A stretch of DNA of 64,000 bases from Puniceicoccaceae bacterium (GCA_018402305.1 JAGYJE010000010.1:1-64000); one strand, 5' to 3'; counted from the first letter of the stretch, positions 34,766 to 42,987 are shown. A program made the numbers and translations. Notes: generated by a model from the sequence alone, not told the origin.

Positions 34766-35605
34766 ATGGCAAGACAAATGCTTGATATTATTCTCGGCCG
34801 ATTGGCTTTCTTTTTTTCGCTGGTATTTTTAATTACTATCAATGCATGCTCGACCGTTTGCAGGGCAGACACGATAGCCTTTTTTTATGCCTTGGATGAA
34901 GATCTTGAGTCTGTTCGCGAGACATTAATCTTTCGGAAAAGCCACACGTTTGGTGATCGAACGATTCATGAGTTTCATCATAGCGGGCATCAAATTTACA
35001 CCATCAAAATGGGATCTGGATGCATAACGACCGCAGTCAGCGCGACATTGCTACTTTCGAAATTCCAGACTGATCACGCGTTTTCCATCGGTCCAGCTGC
35101 TGGAATTGTTAACGAGGTAGCGATTGGTGATTGGTTTTTTGTAGATACCCATGTCTCTTATCAGATCGGTTCGGTTAAGCCGGGTGGGTTTACGCCTACG
35201 GGTAGTCGGGTGAGACTAAGTATACCAGCTGAACTGGGCCTAGATGCTGCCGAGGCTACCTCTGGAGAGCGTTTTATAGCGTCTACGCAAGAGCGACAGC
35301 GCCTCGCTGCCCTTAGCGGTGCGGAGTTACTGGAGATGAATCTTGGAGGATTGATCGAAGCCACACAGAATTTTGAGGTTCCGCTATACTGTATACGAGT
35401 TGTCAGCGATTTCGGTGACGACAATGCAAACCGAGACTTTGAGAGATTTTTAAGTAGCTACGAAGGCGAAGGAAGTTCGCTGTTTTTAGATTGGCTCCAC
35501 ACATTGCCGCCGAATCTTGACTCACCGCAGGCTCACGAAAATCTCAGGAATTTGCTCGAAGATGTCGACCTGGGTTTGACCCCAACGAACTACGACGACA
35601 ATTGA
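34766..35605 (+). CDS. Exported nucleoside phosphorylase/nucleosidase-like protein
   Basis: 279 residues from ATG 34766 (or ATG 34778). A signal-like N terminus (LGRLAFFFSLVFLITINACS, about 8-28) is unusual for this family, whose members are mostly cytoplasmic. The domain then follows the PNP/UDP-MTA nucleosidase pattern: TIAFFYALDEDLESV at the start, YTIKMGSGCITTAVSATLLL (phosphate/ribose loop), FSIGPAAGIVNEVAIGDWFF, and VPLYCIRVVSDFGDDNANRD, where VSD corresponds to the catalytic Asp loop. Expected chemistry is cleavage of an N-glycosidic bond of a nucleoside. It is divergent from the TPR-JAMM genes with about 30 bp between starts. Confidence 0.7.
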   Translation: MARQMLDIILGRLAFFFSLVFLITINACSTVCRADTIAFFYALDEDLESVRETLIFRKSHTFGDRTIHEFHHSGHQIYTIKMGSGCITTAVSATLLLSKFQTDHAFSIGPAAGIVNEVAIGDWFFVDTHVSYQIGSVKPGGFTPTGSRVRLSIPAELGLDAAEATSGERFIASTQERQRLAALSGAELLEMNLGGLIEATQNFEVPLYCIRVVSDFGDDNANRDFERFLSSYEGEGSSLFLDWLHTLPPNLDSPQAHENLRNLLEDVDLGLTPTNYDDN

Positions 35606-35639
35606 TGGCGTAAATTTCCTTGTGGTCTAAGATTGTCGT

Positions 35640-35811
35640 GAGCGCGCTTTGGCGTTTCCGGCTGTAGGCCAAAGCGAGCTTTGACATAAGCGCCGCTTTG
35701 GCATATGCTTAGAGCAGCTTATGAGTATTCTAACAGTTTTGGTTTCCGGCGCGGTTTGTGGTTTGATCGCGGCCTTTGTCATGAACGCCTTCATGCGCTT
35801 GGTGGGCAGGT
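35640..35811. repeat. Small inverted repeat at the end of a truncated VapC
   Basis: CGCTTTGG (35644-35651) and CCAAAGCG (about 35668-35675) form an 8-bp stem, and related CGCTTTGGC strings recur at about 35691-35699. The VapC frame loses family similarity upstream of this block, so an element or deletion scar is likely. Confidence 0.45.
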
Positions 35812-35986
35812 CCTTTGACCGGCGCGCGGATATCCGCTGAACTTCATAGAGGTATTCAAGTTCCAGAGCGACCAATGGGCAAATGACGGCTGGTTCACGA
35901 TCCAGACGGAGGCGTCCTAAGTCAGAGAATAAATCAAGTTCGCCAGCGTGCAGCCAAACGACCACGTGGGTGTCGAGCGTGATCAT
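35812..35986 (-). pseudogene. VapC-type PIN toxin, C-terminally truncated
   Basis: From ATG 35986 the frame gives MITLDTHVVVWLHAGELDLF, RLRLDREPAVICPLVALELE and YLYEVQRISAR, a normal PIN N-terminal half with Asp and Glu catalytic residues. Beyond that it runs into unrelated sequence (frame open to 35627). The last ~65 residues and the other acidic residues are missing. ATGA overlap with the antitoxin. Confidence 0.75.
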
Positions 35987-36204
35987 GGCGACCACTCGGC
36001 GGTCCAATCCTGATGGACGATCATTTCAGGATCTCCGAGAAGTGTTGGCCGCTTGCGGAGTCGGCTCAAGCGGGGGCCAGATGGATCCGGAACAATATGC
36101 AGGGTGCGTCCCTTTCGCCGAATTTCTACAGGTTCGCCGGATTCAAGGGCTTGGTCGAGCACTTGGTAAACATTTTCTCTTAGTTTTGTTCCGCTTAAAA
36201 CCAT
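35983..36204 (-). CDS. Phd/YefM-type antitoxin
   Basis: 73 residues. KLRENVYQVLDQALESGEPV then EIRRKGRTLHIVPD matches the Phd/YefM N-terminal DNA-binding fold (LR..l..ll......pv.I.r.Gk....l..). The C-terminal tail DPEMIVHQDWTAEWSP would bind the PIN toxin. It is intact, while the overlapping toxin gene is truncated. Confidence 0.75.
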   Translation of the reverse strand: MVLSGTKLRENVYQVLDQALESGEPVEIRRKGRTLHIVPDPSGPRLSRLRKRPTLLGDPEMIVHQDWTAEWSP

Positions 36205-36298
36205 GAACCGAAGCTAACAACGAACGTGCGTAATGCAAGCAATTTACGTGCGTGTTTTGTTGTGGCCGCTTGGGGCCAGGTTTTGCGCGGTCCCGCCC

Positions 36299-39154
36299 CT
36301 ACCCCGCTTGCCCCAGAATCAGGCGCACGGCGTCGAGCCGCAGGTGGGCCTTGGCGATGTGGCGGGTGACGTCGGCGATGACGTTTTCCGCGATCTTGAT
36401 CTCCTCCTCGCGCACGTTCGGGTTGATCTTTTGAAGCTCTTTGAGGCGGGTAGCTTCACCGTCGAGCCGCTCGTGGGCCTGCGTCATGGCGGCTTGCAGG
36501 CACTTTGACTTCTGCACGCGGGCATGCTCGCGGGCGGCCCGCAGCATCCCGGGGACGAGGGTCTGGAGCACGGTGGGGTCTTGCTTGAGGCGGAAGGCCT
36601 CCTCGTCGCCGGAGCTGCGGTTGATGGTTTCGTGGGTGAACTGGTCGCTGTAATCGGCGCCGCTCATATCGACCAGCACCCGCACGGGTGTGGGCGGGAG
36701 AAAGCGGTCGACGTGGAGGCGCGCGGGGGCGACGCTCTCCAGAACATAGATGGCCTCGATCAGGACGGGGGGTGCTTGCACGGCGGGGTCCTTCCAGACG
36801 ACGATGGCGCTGTTGCCCTTTTCCGAGCTGAGGGCGAGATCGATGGCGCCGCGCACCATGGGGTGGTCCCAGGTGAGGAAGCCGATGTCCTCGCGGCTGA
36901 GGGCGCGGGTGCGGTCGCAGGTCACGGTGATTCCGGTGTCGGGCAGTCCGGGGAAGGAATCGGTGAAGAGTTGGCCGGGTTGCAGGTGGAAGGTGCGCTC
37001 ATCGATATCGTCGACGGTCACGCCGAAGTGGTCGAAGATACGGTTCATGAAGCGGTCGAGGGTCGTGTCGGCATCCAGGGTGCGGATTTGTTCGGCCAGC
37101 TGGGTGGCGGCATCCGGGCGGAAGGAGTTGAGGGCGATGAGGCGGTCCTGGCCCTGACTGAGGTTGCTTTCGAGGTCTTCGCGGAAGGCTTTACTCTCGG
37201 CGATGAGTTGATCGGCCACGGCCAAGGTCTTGGGGTCGGCCTTGTGGTAGCGGGCACCCAGCTCTCGGATCGCCTCGCCAAAGCGCTTGATGTAGGCGTT
37301 GCCACCCTTGAGGGAGTGCTCGACGCCATCGAGACCCTCATGATGCCAGCGCATAAGCAGCTCGGTCCAGCTGTGCTCCAGGTAGGGCATGTGAATCTGG
37401 ATGGTTTCGGTCTGGCCGATGCGGTCGAGGCGCCCGATGCGTTGTTCGAGCAGTTCCGGATTGAGGGGCAGGTCAAAGAGCACGAGGTGGTGGGCGAACT
37501 GGAAGTTGCGGCCCTCACTGCCGATCTCGGAGCAGAGGAGGATCTTTGCGCCGTCCTCCTCGGCGAACCAGGCGGCGTTGCGGTCGCGCTGGAGAAGGGT
37601 CAGCTCCTCGTGGAAGAGCGCCGCCTTGACGTTGATCTCCTCAAGCAGGGCATCGTGGATGGCCTGAACCTTTTCACGGGTGCGGCAGATGAGGAGGACT
37701 TTCTCGTGCTCACCGAGGCCTTGCAAAAGCTGGGCCAGCCAGAGAATACGCGGGCCGTGGCGGAAATCGTAGGCCTCCGCGGGGGCATCCCCATCTCCCG
37801 TGGCGGCTGTTTGCAGGTCGAATTCCCGAAGCAGCCGGGCCTCCAGATCTTCCTTGGAGAGCTTGGCGCGGGGCGCCAGCGCATCGGGCAGGCCCTTGCG
37901 CTGGGGAAAGCCGGTCAAAGAATCACGCGAGTTGCGGAAGATGACCCGCCCCGTGCCGTGCCGGTCAACCAGTTCTTCCAGCAGGACCTTTGGCTTTTTC
38001 AGATGCTCGGCAAAGGCCGCATCACTGAACTCCTCGAAGACTTCGCGCAAAAAGCTCAGGTCTTTTTGGGTCAGGCGTTGACCGTCGGCCAGTTTGTTGG
38101 CCACAGTCGCGACCTGGGCGTAGCCCGACTGTTCTTTTTGGAATTTCCCGAGGTCCGGGTAGCGCTCCGGGTCGAGCAGTCGGAGGCGGGCAAAGTGGCC
38201 CTCGGCGCCGAGTTGCTCGGGGGTGGCGGTGAGCAACAGGAGCCCGTGGCTTTTTTTGGTCAAGCCCTCCACGAGGAGGTATTCCGGGCTAACGCGCTCG
38301 GGGGTCCACTCAAGGTGGTGCGCCTCATCGACGACCAGCAGGTCCCACTTCGTGGCCATCGCCGCCTCCGCCCAGCGGGGATGCTCCAGGAGGGTCTTTG
38401 TGCTGCAGATCACGAGTTGCTCGGTCTCGAATGGATTCGCCCCGGCGTCCACCGCGGTGACCGAGTCGCAGTGCGCCGCGTCCACCAGGGTAAACCAGAG
38501 GTTGAAACGGCGCAGCAGCTCGACAAACCACTGGTGCACAAGGGATTCCGGGAGAATGATAAGGATGCGCTCGGCGCGCCCCGTAAGGTGCAGGCGGTGC
38601 AGAATGAGGCAGGCCTCGATGGTTTTGCCCAGTCCCACCTCGTCAGCCAGCAGGACGCGGGGCCTATAGCGGTTGGCCACCTCGGCGGCGATGTAGAGCT
38701 GGTGGGGAATGAGGTCGATACGCCCGCCGACGAAGCCCGCGACCGGCGATTGCTTCGCTTGCGACAGGCGCTGAATGGCCTCGTAGCGGAGGTTAAAGGC
38801 CGCCGAGGGATCGATCTGCCCGCCCATCAGCCGGTCCTCCGGTTTGCTGAAGCTGATGGTGTCAGCCAGATCCATCTCGATTACTTCGACACCATTCCCC
38901 TTGTAGGTGAGTAGACCTTCCTGTTCGAGCACTTCTTCGATGACCACCACCTCGCCGCGCTTGGAGTGGATCGTGTCCCCCACATGGAATTCGACCCGTT
39001 TGATCGGGGCATTGGCCGGTGCATAGAGTCGGGCCTCATTAGCCGCCGGGAAAACCAGGCGCATTTGATGTCGTGAGACCTCCTCGAGCAGGCCGAGGCC
39101 CAATTCCGGTTCCGTTTCGCTGATCCAGCGCTGTCCAATCTTAAAAGTAGCCAT
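36299..39154 (-). CDS. rapA: RNA polymerase-associated SWI2/SNF2 ATPase RapA
   Basis: 951 residues from ATG 39154, close to the 968 of E. coli RapA. An N-terminal Tudor-like domain (MATFKIGQRWISETEPELGL, GDTIHSKRGEVVVIEEV) is followed by the SNF2 helicase core: Walker A LLADEVGLGKTIEACL, DEAH-type DLLVVDEAHHLEW, motif III LLLLTATPEQLG, and the second lobe ending ELLEQRIGRLDRIGQ. The C-terminal RapA-specific domain ends VRLILGQAG. RapA recycles RNA polymerase by remodelling stalled post-termination complexes. It stands alone. The large antisense frame covering it is a shadow. Confidence 0.95.
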   Translation of the reverse strand: MATFKIGQRWISETEPELGLGLLEEVSRHQMRLVFPAANEARLYAPANAPIKRVEFHVGDTIHSKRGEVVVIEEVLEQEGLLTYKGNGVEVIEMDLADTISFSKPEDRLMGGQIDPSAAFNLRYEAIQRLSQAKQSPVAGFVGGRIDLIPHQLYIAAEVANRYRPRVLLADEVGLGKTIEACLILHRLHLTGRAERILIILPESLVHQWFVELLRRFNLWFTLVDAAHCDSVTAVDAGANPFETEQLVICSTKTLLEHPRWAEAAMATKWDLLVVDEAHHLEWTPERVSPEYLLVEGLTKKSHGLLLLTATPEQLGAEGHFARLRLLDPERYPDLGKFQKEQSGYAQVATVANKLADGQRLTQKDLSFLREVFEEFSDAAFAEHLKKPKVLLEELVDRHGTGRVIFRNSRDSLTGFPQRKGLPDALAPRAKLSKEDLEARLLREFDLQTAATGDGDAPAEAYDFRHGPRILWLAQLLQGLGEHEKVLLICRTREKVQAIHDALLEEINVKAALFHEELTLLQRDRNAAWFAEEDGAKILLCSEIGSEGRNFQFAHHLVLFDLPLNPELLEQRIGRLDRIGQTETIQIHMPYLEHSWTELLMRWHHEGLDGVEHSLKGGNAYIKRFGEAIRELGARYHKADPKTLAVADQLIAESKAFREDLESNLSQGQDRLIALNSFRPDAATQLAEQIRTLDADTTLDRFMNRIFDHFGVTVDDIDERTFHLQPGQLFTDSFPGLPDTGITVTCDRTRALSREDIGFLTWDHPMVRGAIDLALSSEKGNSAIVVWKDPAVQAPPVLIEAIYVLESVAPARLHVDRFLPPTPVRVLVDMSGADYSDQFTHETINRSSGDEEAFRLKQDPTVLQTLVPGMLRAAREHARVQKSKCLQAAMTQAHERLDGEATRLKELQKINPNVREEEIKIAENVIADVTRHIAKAHLRLDAVRLILGQAG

Positions 39155-39237
39155 CGTGCGGATGCTCGATTCGGGGCGGTGCAAAGTCAAAGCGAAGTTT
39201 TGAGCGGCGGCGCATCAATGGTCGGTGCCATGTAAAG

Positions 39238-39445
39238 CGTAGCGAACCCGCGCTAGCGGGGTCGACGGAGGGCGCGTCCGTCAGACACTAAGTAGAGTCG
39301 AGGAGCGAGAGCCGTGATACGAGATCGGGCTTTAATAAAAGCCTGTCCCTTAAATTTTCCTGAGCTTGTCGAATGGGTCGCGTCGACGTGGGGATGGAGG
39401 CTGGCCCGGGTTGGCCGTCGACCCCGCTGGCGCGGGTTCGCTACG
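39238..39445. repeat. 31-bp inverted repeat around copy B
   Basis: 39238-39268 (starting CGTAGCGAACCCGCG) and 39415-39445 (starting CCGTCGACCCCGC) are reverse complements with one mismatch, enclosing about 146 bp. The right arm lies inside the 152-bp dispersed repeat. Confidence 0.75.
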
Positions 39446-39478
39446 GCCTGTGGTTTGGGGTCGCGTTTCTTTGGCGGA
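39327..39478. repeat. 152-bp dispersed repeat, copy B (partner at 1115-1278)
   Basis: Almost identical to 1115-1278 but without the 12-bp internal duplication. Its right end supplies the last codons and the stop of the DUF423 gene on the minus strand. Confidence 0.8.
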
Positions 39479-39839
39479 TTAGGGCTATCGTGAAAAGTAG
39501 CCAGCCCATGACAAAGAGCAGCCCGCCCAGCGGCGTAACCGGGCCGAGCCAGCGGGGGCCGTCCAGAGCCAGCCAATAGAGCGAGCCGGAAAACAGTGGG
39601 ATCCCGACGCAGAAACATCCGGTTGCTATACTTGTAATGCGTCCTTCGAGTCGAAGGGCCATCAGAATCAAAACCGCCAGGGCGTGCCACATTTGGTAGT
39701 CCACTGCTGTTTCCCAGACCACCTTCGTCCCGAGCGCCTCAAGCCGGGTATCGAGCGCGTGTGCGCCAAAGGCCCCGAGTATGACAGCTACTAAAGCGTA
39801 AAGGCCACCCAGTGCCAGAAAACAGGTGTTTTTCCTCAT
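39441..39839 (-). CDS. DUF423 family membrane protein
   Basis: 132 residues from ATG 39839. Four hydrophobic helices follow the YgdD/DUF423 pattern: LGGLYALVAVILGAFGAHAL, then W.TAV.YQM.HALAVL as VDYQMWHALAVL, GIPLFSGSLYWLAL and VTPLGGLLFVMGWLLFTIAL. Function is unknown for the family. The last ~10 residues (RQRNATPNHRP) are encoded within the dispersed repeat, so the native C terminus was replaced, probably harmlessly. The repeat-derived extension is the odd point. Confidence 0.88.
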   Translation of the reverse strand: MRKNTCFLALGGLYALVAVILGAFGAHALDTRLEALGTKVVWETAVDYQMWHALAVLILMALRLEGRITSIATGCFCVGIPLFSGSLYWLALDGPRWLGPVTPLGGLLFVMGWLLFTIALIRQRNATPNHRP

Positions 39840-39937
39840 GGGGGTGAACAAAACGTAGACACCGCTCCGCTGCAAATCCCAAAGACGGGATAAAATGCTT
39901 GCCTATTTTGATACAGATTCGGTAAGAGTCCTCCATC

Positions 39938-40510
39938 ATGGGTCGAATCTTTATTAATGCACCAGCCGTCATTGCCGCGGTTTTCATCGCCGCCTTACCC
40001 GGCGCTACTTTATTCGCAGATGCCGACGCCGAGCGCATGGCTCGTCTGGAGGCCCGCCTGCTTGAGTTGGAGCAGCGCCTCGCCGAGAACGAGCAGGACA
40101 CCAAAGAAGTCAAGGTCCTGGCCTCCAGCAGCGCGGCCTCGGCCGCTGCCGGTGGAAACAACCGCTCGATCCTCGGGAACGCCGCCACCTTTGATATCCT
40201 GGCAGGCAGCGCTTGGCGTAACCTCCGCTGGACTCAGGAGGCACAGTGGGCCGGTATCAAACGCGGAGTCACCGAAGAAAAAGTCATCGAGCTTCTCGGC
40301 TATCCGCCGCGCTCTCTGGATTCACTCAAGCCCCGCGTCGATAAGGTTTACTGGTATGAGACCAGCATCCGCGACCAGTCCAGCGGCATGAGTGGAAAGA
40401 TTTCCTTTAAGAACGGCCGGGTCGTCTCCTTCAAAAGACCGGATTTCAGTCAAAAGCCGCCCGCCCAGCGCCAGGCCGAAGCCGCAGAGGGTCGCCAGCG
40501 TCTGCCGTGA
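39938..40510 (+). CDS. Exported coiled-coil protein with BamE/SmpA-like domain
   Basis: 190 residues. A signal peptide (AVIAAVFIAALPGATLFA) is followed by a coiled coil (ERMARLEARLLELEQRLAEN), an Ala/Ser linker and a C-terminal domain: WAGIKRGVTEEKVIELLGYP, KVYWYETS, GKISFKNGRVVSFKRPD. This is the SmpA/BamE-like pattern (rG.t..qV..llG.P......w.Y...v.f.ngrv). BamE proteins assist outer-membrane protein assembly, but the family is broad and used in many envelope proteins. A pro/gln-rich tail ends it. Confidence 0.7.
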   Translation: MGRIFINAPAVIAAVFIAALPGATLFADADAERMARLEARLLELEQRLAENEQDTKEVKVLASSSAASAAAGGNNRSILGNAATFDILAGSAWRNLRWTQEAQWAGIKRGVTEEKVIELLGYPPRSLDSLKPRVDKVYWYETSIRDQSSGMSGKISFKNGRVVSFKRPDFSQKPPAQRQAEAAEGRQRLP

Positions 40511-40539
40511 AGCAATTTCAGACCCGAATTGGATGCAGA

Positions 40540-41046
40540 ACAAATTTTTTCCTAAATTGCTCGGCAGAAATAGTTGTGCTTGCAGTACAGTCGAAACCGG
40601 ATGCATCCGAGAGCCGTTTCCAATAACGAGAATCGCACTCGGCCCCTTTCTCAGATGGGAAAACATGCTCTGTGATTGTCGCGCAGAGGCGCAGTGGCGC
40701 AGAGGCTTCAAGAAGTGATCTGGATTTATTCTGGCAGACCGTTCACGCAGCGTGTGATCCCCGCCTTCATCACTTCGCCTCCAAAATTGAGTAAATATCC
40801 AAGCTTACTCCCGGACAAGCGCAGGTAGGTCTGAGTTTGTTTCTTGTTTGCGGGAGAGACTTTTTCAACAGACTTCAGCTCTGCAATAACTTTGCCCTCT
40901 ATGATTAAGTCGGCTCGAAAGCCTTCATCAAAATAAAACCTCTGCGCCACTGCGCCTCTGCGCGAGACTGAATTCTCCAAATGTCTAGTTCCTAGCCATT
41001 TTTAATGCTCAAAATGAAGGCATTTATTCCTGTTGGAAAAATTTGT
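40540..41046 (-). mobile_element. GxxExxY cassette with inverted ends, 5' half of gene deleted
   Basis: 507 bp bounded by ACAAATTTTTTCC (40540-40552) and GGAAAAATTTGT (41035-41046). Internal inverted arms GCGCAGAGGCGCAGTGG (near 40681) and its complement (near 40950) flank the gene remnant. The left 170 bp are shared with the cassette at 43404, and the right part with 3695 and 12910. Confidence 0.8.
40726..40980 (-). pseudogene. GxxExxY protein (PDDEXK_3), C-terminal half
   Basis: About 67 family residues remain: FYFDEGFRADLIIEGKVIAE then LKSVEKVSPANKKQTQTYLR and GYLLNFGGEVMKAGITRCVN. FRADLI...VIAELKSVE is the D...E.K core of PD-(D/E)XK-like GxxExxY proteins. The N-terminal half with GxxExxY itself is gone and replaced by cassette arm sequence (MENSVSRRGAVAQR). 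The missing half is found at 43571. Confidence 0.85.
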
Positions 41047-41097
41047 TAGGCACCGCGGGACACCCATTGAAATCTACGAAGAACCGTATTCTAACTT

Positions 41098-41220
41098 CTA
41101 TTGACTCTTTTGAGGTTCAAAAGCCACCTAATGAGTGCCCCTGGGAGCGGCTGCTTCAGCTGCCGCGTGGTGCTGCAAGCCGGCTGCTGAAGCAGCCGTT
41201 TCCAGTTAGGTCAATAGGAC
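41098..41220. other. Nested long hairpin
   Basis: CTATTGAC (41099) pairs with GTCAATAG (41211). Within it CGGCTGCTTCAG (about 41149) pairs with CTGAAGCAGCCG (about 41188). The whole segment is also present in copy 2 at 48298-48419. It could be a structured RNA or a folding transposon end. Function unknown. Confidence 0.55.
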
Positions 41221-41302
41221 CGTCGGCACCCCTCCACCACGCTACGCGCGGCCCCCCTCCCCTCCAAGAGTGGAGGAATTACAGCATAACCCAGCCGGGT
41301 GA

Positions 41303-41414
41303 GCAATTTGTGGAAGCAATTTGTGGACACCCATAAATCCAGCCGGCCACCCATAAATCCAGCCGGACAAGTGAGCTCGCCATGCTCTGGGAAGTGGGTG
41401 TTCTTAAAATTTTT
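41303..41414. repeat. GGACACCCA palindromic repeat with reiterated left edge
   Basis: GCAATTTGTGGAAGCAATTT then GTGGACACCCATAAATCCAG, then CCACCCATAAATCCAGCCGG again, then GTGAGCTCGCCATGCTCTGG and GTGGGTGTTCTTAAAATTTT. The left edge and the left arm are each duplicated. Confidence 0.8.
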
Positions 41415-41465
41415 GGAAAATGGCTCTTAATTGGCTAACTGCCCGACTGGAGGCGGGAAGTAGTG

Positions 41466-41529
41466 TTACCGTTCGGTAAATATAGGCCTTGATATTATCA
41501 ACTTTTGCCTTTGTATTACCGAACTGTAA
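41466..41529. promoter_or_regulatory. Two operator-like palindromes upstream of hipBA
   Basis: TTACCG-TT-CGGTAA (41466-41479) is a perfect dyad. TTACCG-AA-CTGTAA (41516-41529) has one arm mismatch and ends one base before the hipB ATG. Their centres are 50 bp apart, about five helical turns, which suits cooperative binding by the XRE protein and autorepression. The region between is A/T rich and probably holds the promoter. Confidence 0.7.
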
Positions 41530-41530
41530 T

Positions 41531-41758
41531 ATGAAAAGCAGCCAAGAGATCGGAGCACGTATCCGCCGTGAGCGTAAAGCGCAGGGGCTGACCCAGTCCG
41601 ACTTGGCGCTGGTCGCGAACACCGCCCAGCGCTTTATTTCTGAATTGGAGCGGGGTAAACCGACCTGCCAGCTTGGCAAGACCCTGGATGTGCTAATCGC
41701 TTTGGGGATCCGCATGGAGCTTCATCGACCGGATGGATTGGGAGGCGCCGAAGAATGA
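41531..41758 (+). CDS. hipB: HipB-type XRE antitoxin/repressor
   Basis: 75 residues from ATG 41531. IGARIRRERKAQGLTQSDLA then LVANTAQRFISELERGKPTC is a clear Cro/C1 helix-turn-helix, and TLDVLIALGIRMEL completes the HipB pattern. It should bind the two TTACCG palindromes just upstream and hold HipA inactive. The stop overlaps hipA (ATGA at 41755). The upstream TTG in the same frame (41489) would overlap the operators and is unlikely. Confidence 0.88.
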   Translation: MKSSQEIGARIRRERKAQGLTQSDLALVANTAQRFISELERGKPTCQLGKTLDVLIALGIRMELHRPDGLGGAEE

Positions 41759-42987
41759 AAACGCTGCAGGTTCATTTGTTGGGCCAGCCTGTCGGGATAC
41801 TGGAGCAGACGTCCAGCGGACGGATCGAATTCCGCTACGCGGATGCCTGGCTGCAGAAGGAGGGAGCGCATCCGCTGTCGCAGTCGCTTCCGTTGGAGGC
41901 GCGGGTCTTTGACGAACGCGAGTGCGTGGGTTTTTTCGGTGGGCTGCTGCCGGAGGAGCACAACCGTGAGATCATCGCCCGCAATCTCGGGATCAGTGCG
42001 CGGAATGACTTTGGCATGCTTCGGGAGATCGGTGGTGAGTGTGCCGGGGCGGTCAGCTTGATTGAGGTGGGCGCGCCTGAGGTGCCTAGTGCCCAGGACT
42101 ACCATTTCATCACCGAGGACCAACTCGTCGCTCTGCTCGATCAGTTGCCGCAGCGGCCACTTCTGACAGGGCAGGACGAAGTCCGCCTGTCGCTGGCCGG
42201 GGCTCAGAATAAAGTCGCGCTCTACAAAGGCGAACGTGGTTTTGCGCTGCCGCTGCACGAATCGCCAAGCACCCACATTATTAAGCCGGAGATCGAACGC
42301 TTTCAAAACCTCGTGGAGAACGAGGCCTACTGTCTTCAACTGGCTAATGCCTGTGGACTTCCGAGTGCGCGGGCGGAACCGGCACAGTTTGGCTCGCATC
42401 GATGTCTGCTCGTCGAGCGTTATGATCGGTCGTTGGATGCCGATGGAACTATTATGCGCCTGCATCAGGAGGACTTTTGCCAGGCGCTGGGGATCTCTTC
42501 GCGGATTAAATATCAAAATGAAGGCGGTCCGGGCCTGGCCGATTGTTTCAGTTTGCTTCGACGGGCTGCTAGTTCGCCAGGCCGTGACTTGATTCGTTTG
42601 TTCAATGCAGTCGTGTTCAATTACCTGATCGGTAACAGCGATGCCCATGGTAAAAATTTCTCCCTGCTCTATCGAGCCGAAGGGCGCCGCCTACTCGTCG
42701 AACTGGCTCCCTTTTACGATTTTGTCAGCACCGCGAGCTATCCCGAACTCTCTCCCAAAATGGCTATGAAAATCGGTGGTCAGTATCTGCCTGATAAATT
42801 GAGGGCGAACGACTGGGAAAAACTCTGGGAGGCTATTGGTTTTTCCAAGAAGCAGGCTCAGAAGCAGACGCTGCAATTCACGGAGGTTGTTGCAACGAAC
42901 TCGAAAAACCCAGAGAGTGAAACCGAAGCTGGGATAGGTCGACTGATTCAGGAACGGATGGAGACACTTAGGAAGATGCTGGCCTAG
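41755..42987 (+). CDS. hipA: HipA-family Ser/Thr kinase toxin
   Basis: 410 residues, full length. The N-terminal subdomain FFGGLLPEEHNREIIARNLG leads to DFGMLREIGGECAGAVSLI, the ATP-binding LSLAGAQNKVALY, THIIKPEIERFQNLVENEAY, LLVERYDRS, the catalytic loop NYLIGNSDAHGKNFSLLY (Asp and Asn) and APFYDFVSTASYPELSPKMA with the DFV magnesium site. HipA phosphorylates glutamyl-tRNA synthetase in E. coli and drives persistence; the target here is unknown. It appears intact, unlike the copy at 1717. Confidence 0.92.
   Translation: MKTLQVHLLGQPVGILEQTSSGRIEFRYADAWLQKEGAHPLSQSLPLEARVFDERECVGFFGGLLPEEHNREIIARNLGISARNDFGMLREIGGECAGAVSLIEVGAPEVPSAQDYHFITEDQLVALLDQLPQRPLLTGQDEVRLSLAGAQNKVALYKGERGFALPLHESPSTHIIKPEIERFQNLVENEAYCLQLANACGLPSARAEPAQFGSHRCLLVERYDRSLDADGTIMRLHQEDFCQALGISSRIKYQNEGGPGLADCFSLLRRAASSPGRDLIRLFNAVVFNYLIGNSDAHGKNFSLLYRAEGRRLLVELAPFYDFVSTASYPELSPKMAMKIGGQYLPDKLRANDWEKLWEAIGFSKKQAQKQTLQFTEVVATNSKNPESETEAGIGRLIQERMETLRKMLA

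Larger units (their letters stand above)
40716..41400. repeat. Long direct repeat, copy 1 (partner 47915-48567)
   Basis: About 650 bp, nearly identical to 47915-48567 with an offset of 7199 bp over most of its length. It covers the GxxExxY C-terminal remnant, the cassette right end, a nested hairpin region and a palindromic repeat. Copy 1 has extra reiterations in its terminal repeat. Confidence 0.9.

Noticed and set aside
36524..38914. 796-codon plus-strand frame across rapA
   Set aside because: It is the antisense of rapA, rich in Val/Gly/Ala/Glu as expected of a shadow of a high-G+C gene, and has no recognisable domain.
39253..39690. 145-codon minus-strand frame with NPRQRGRRPTRAS
   Set aside because: It is translation of the dispersed repeat plus the antisense frame of DUF423; the DUF423 frame is clearly the real one.
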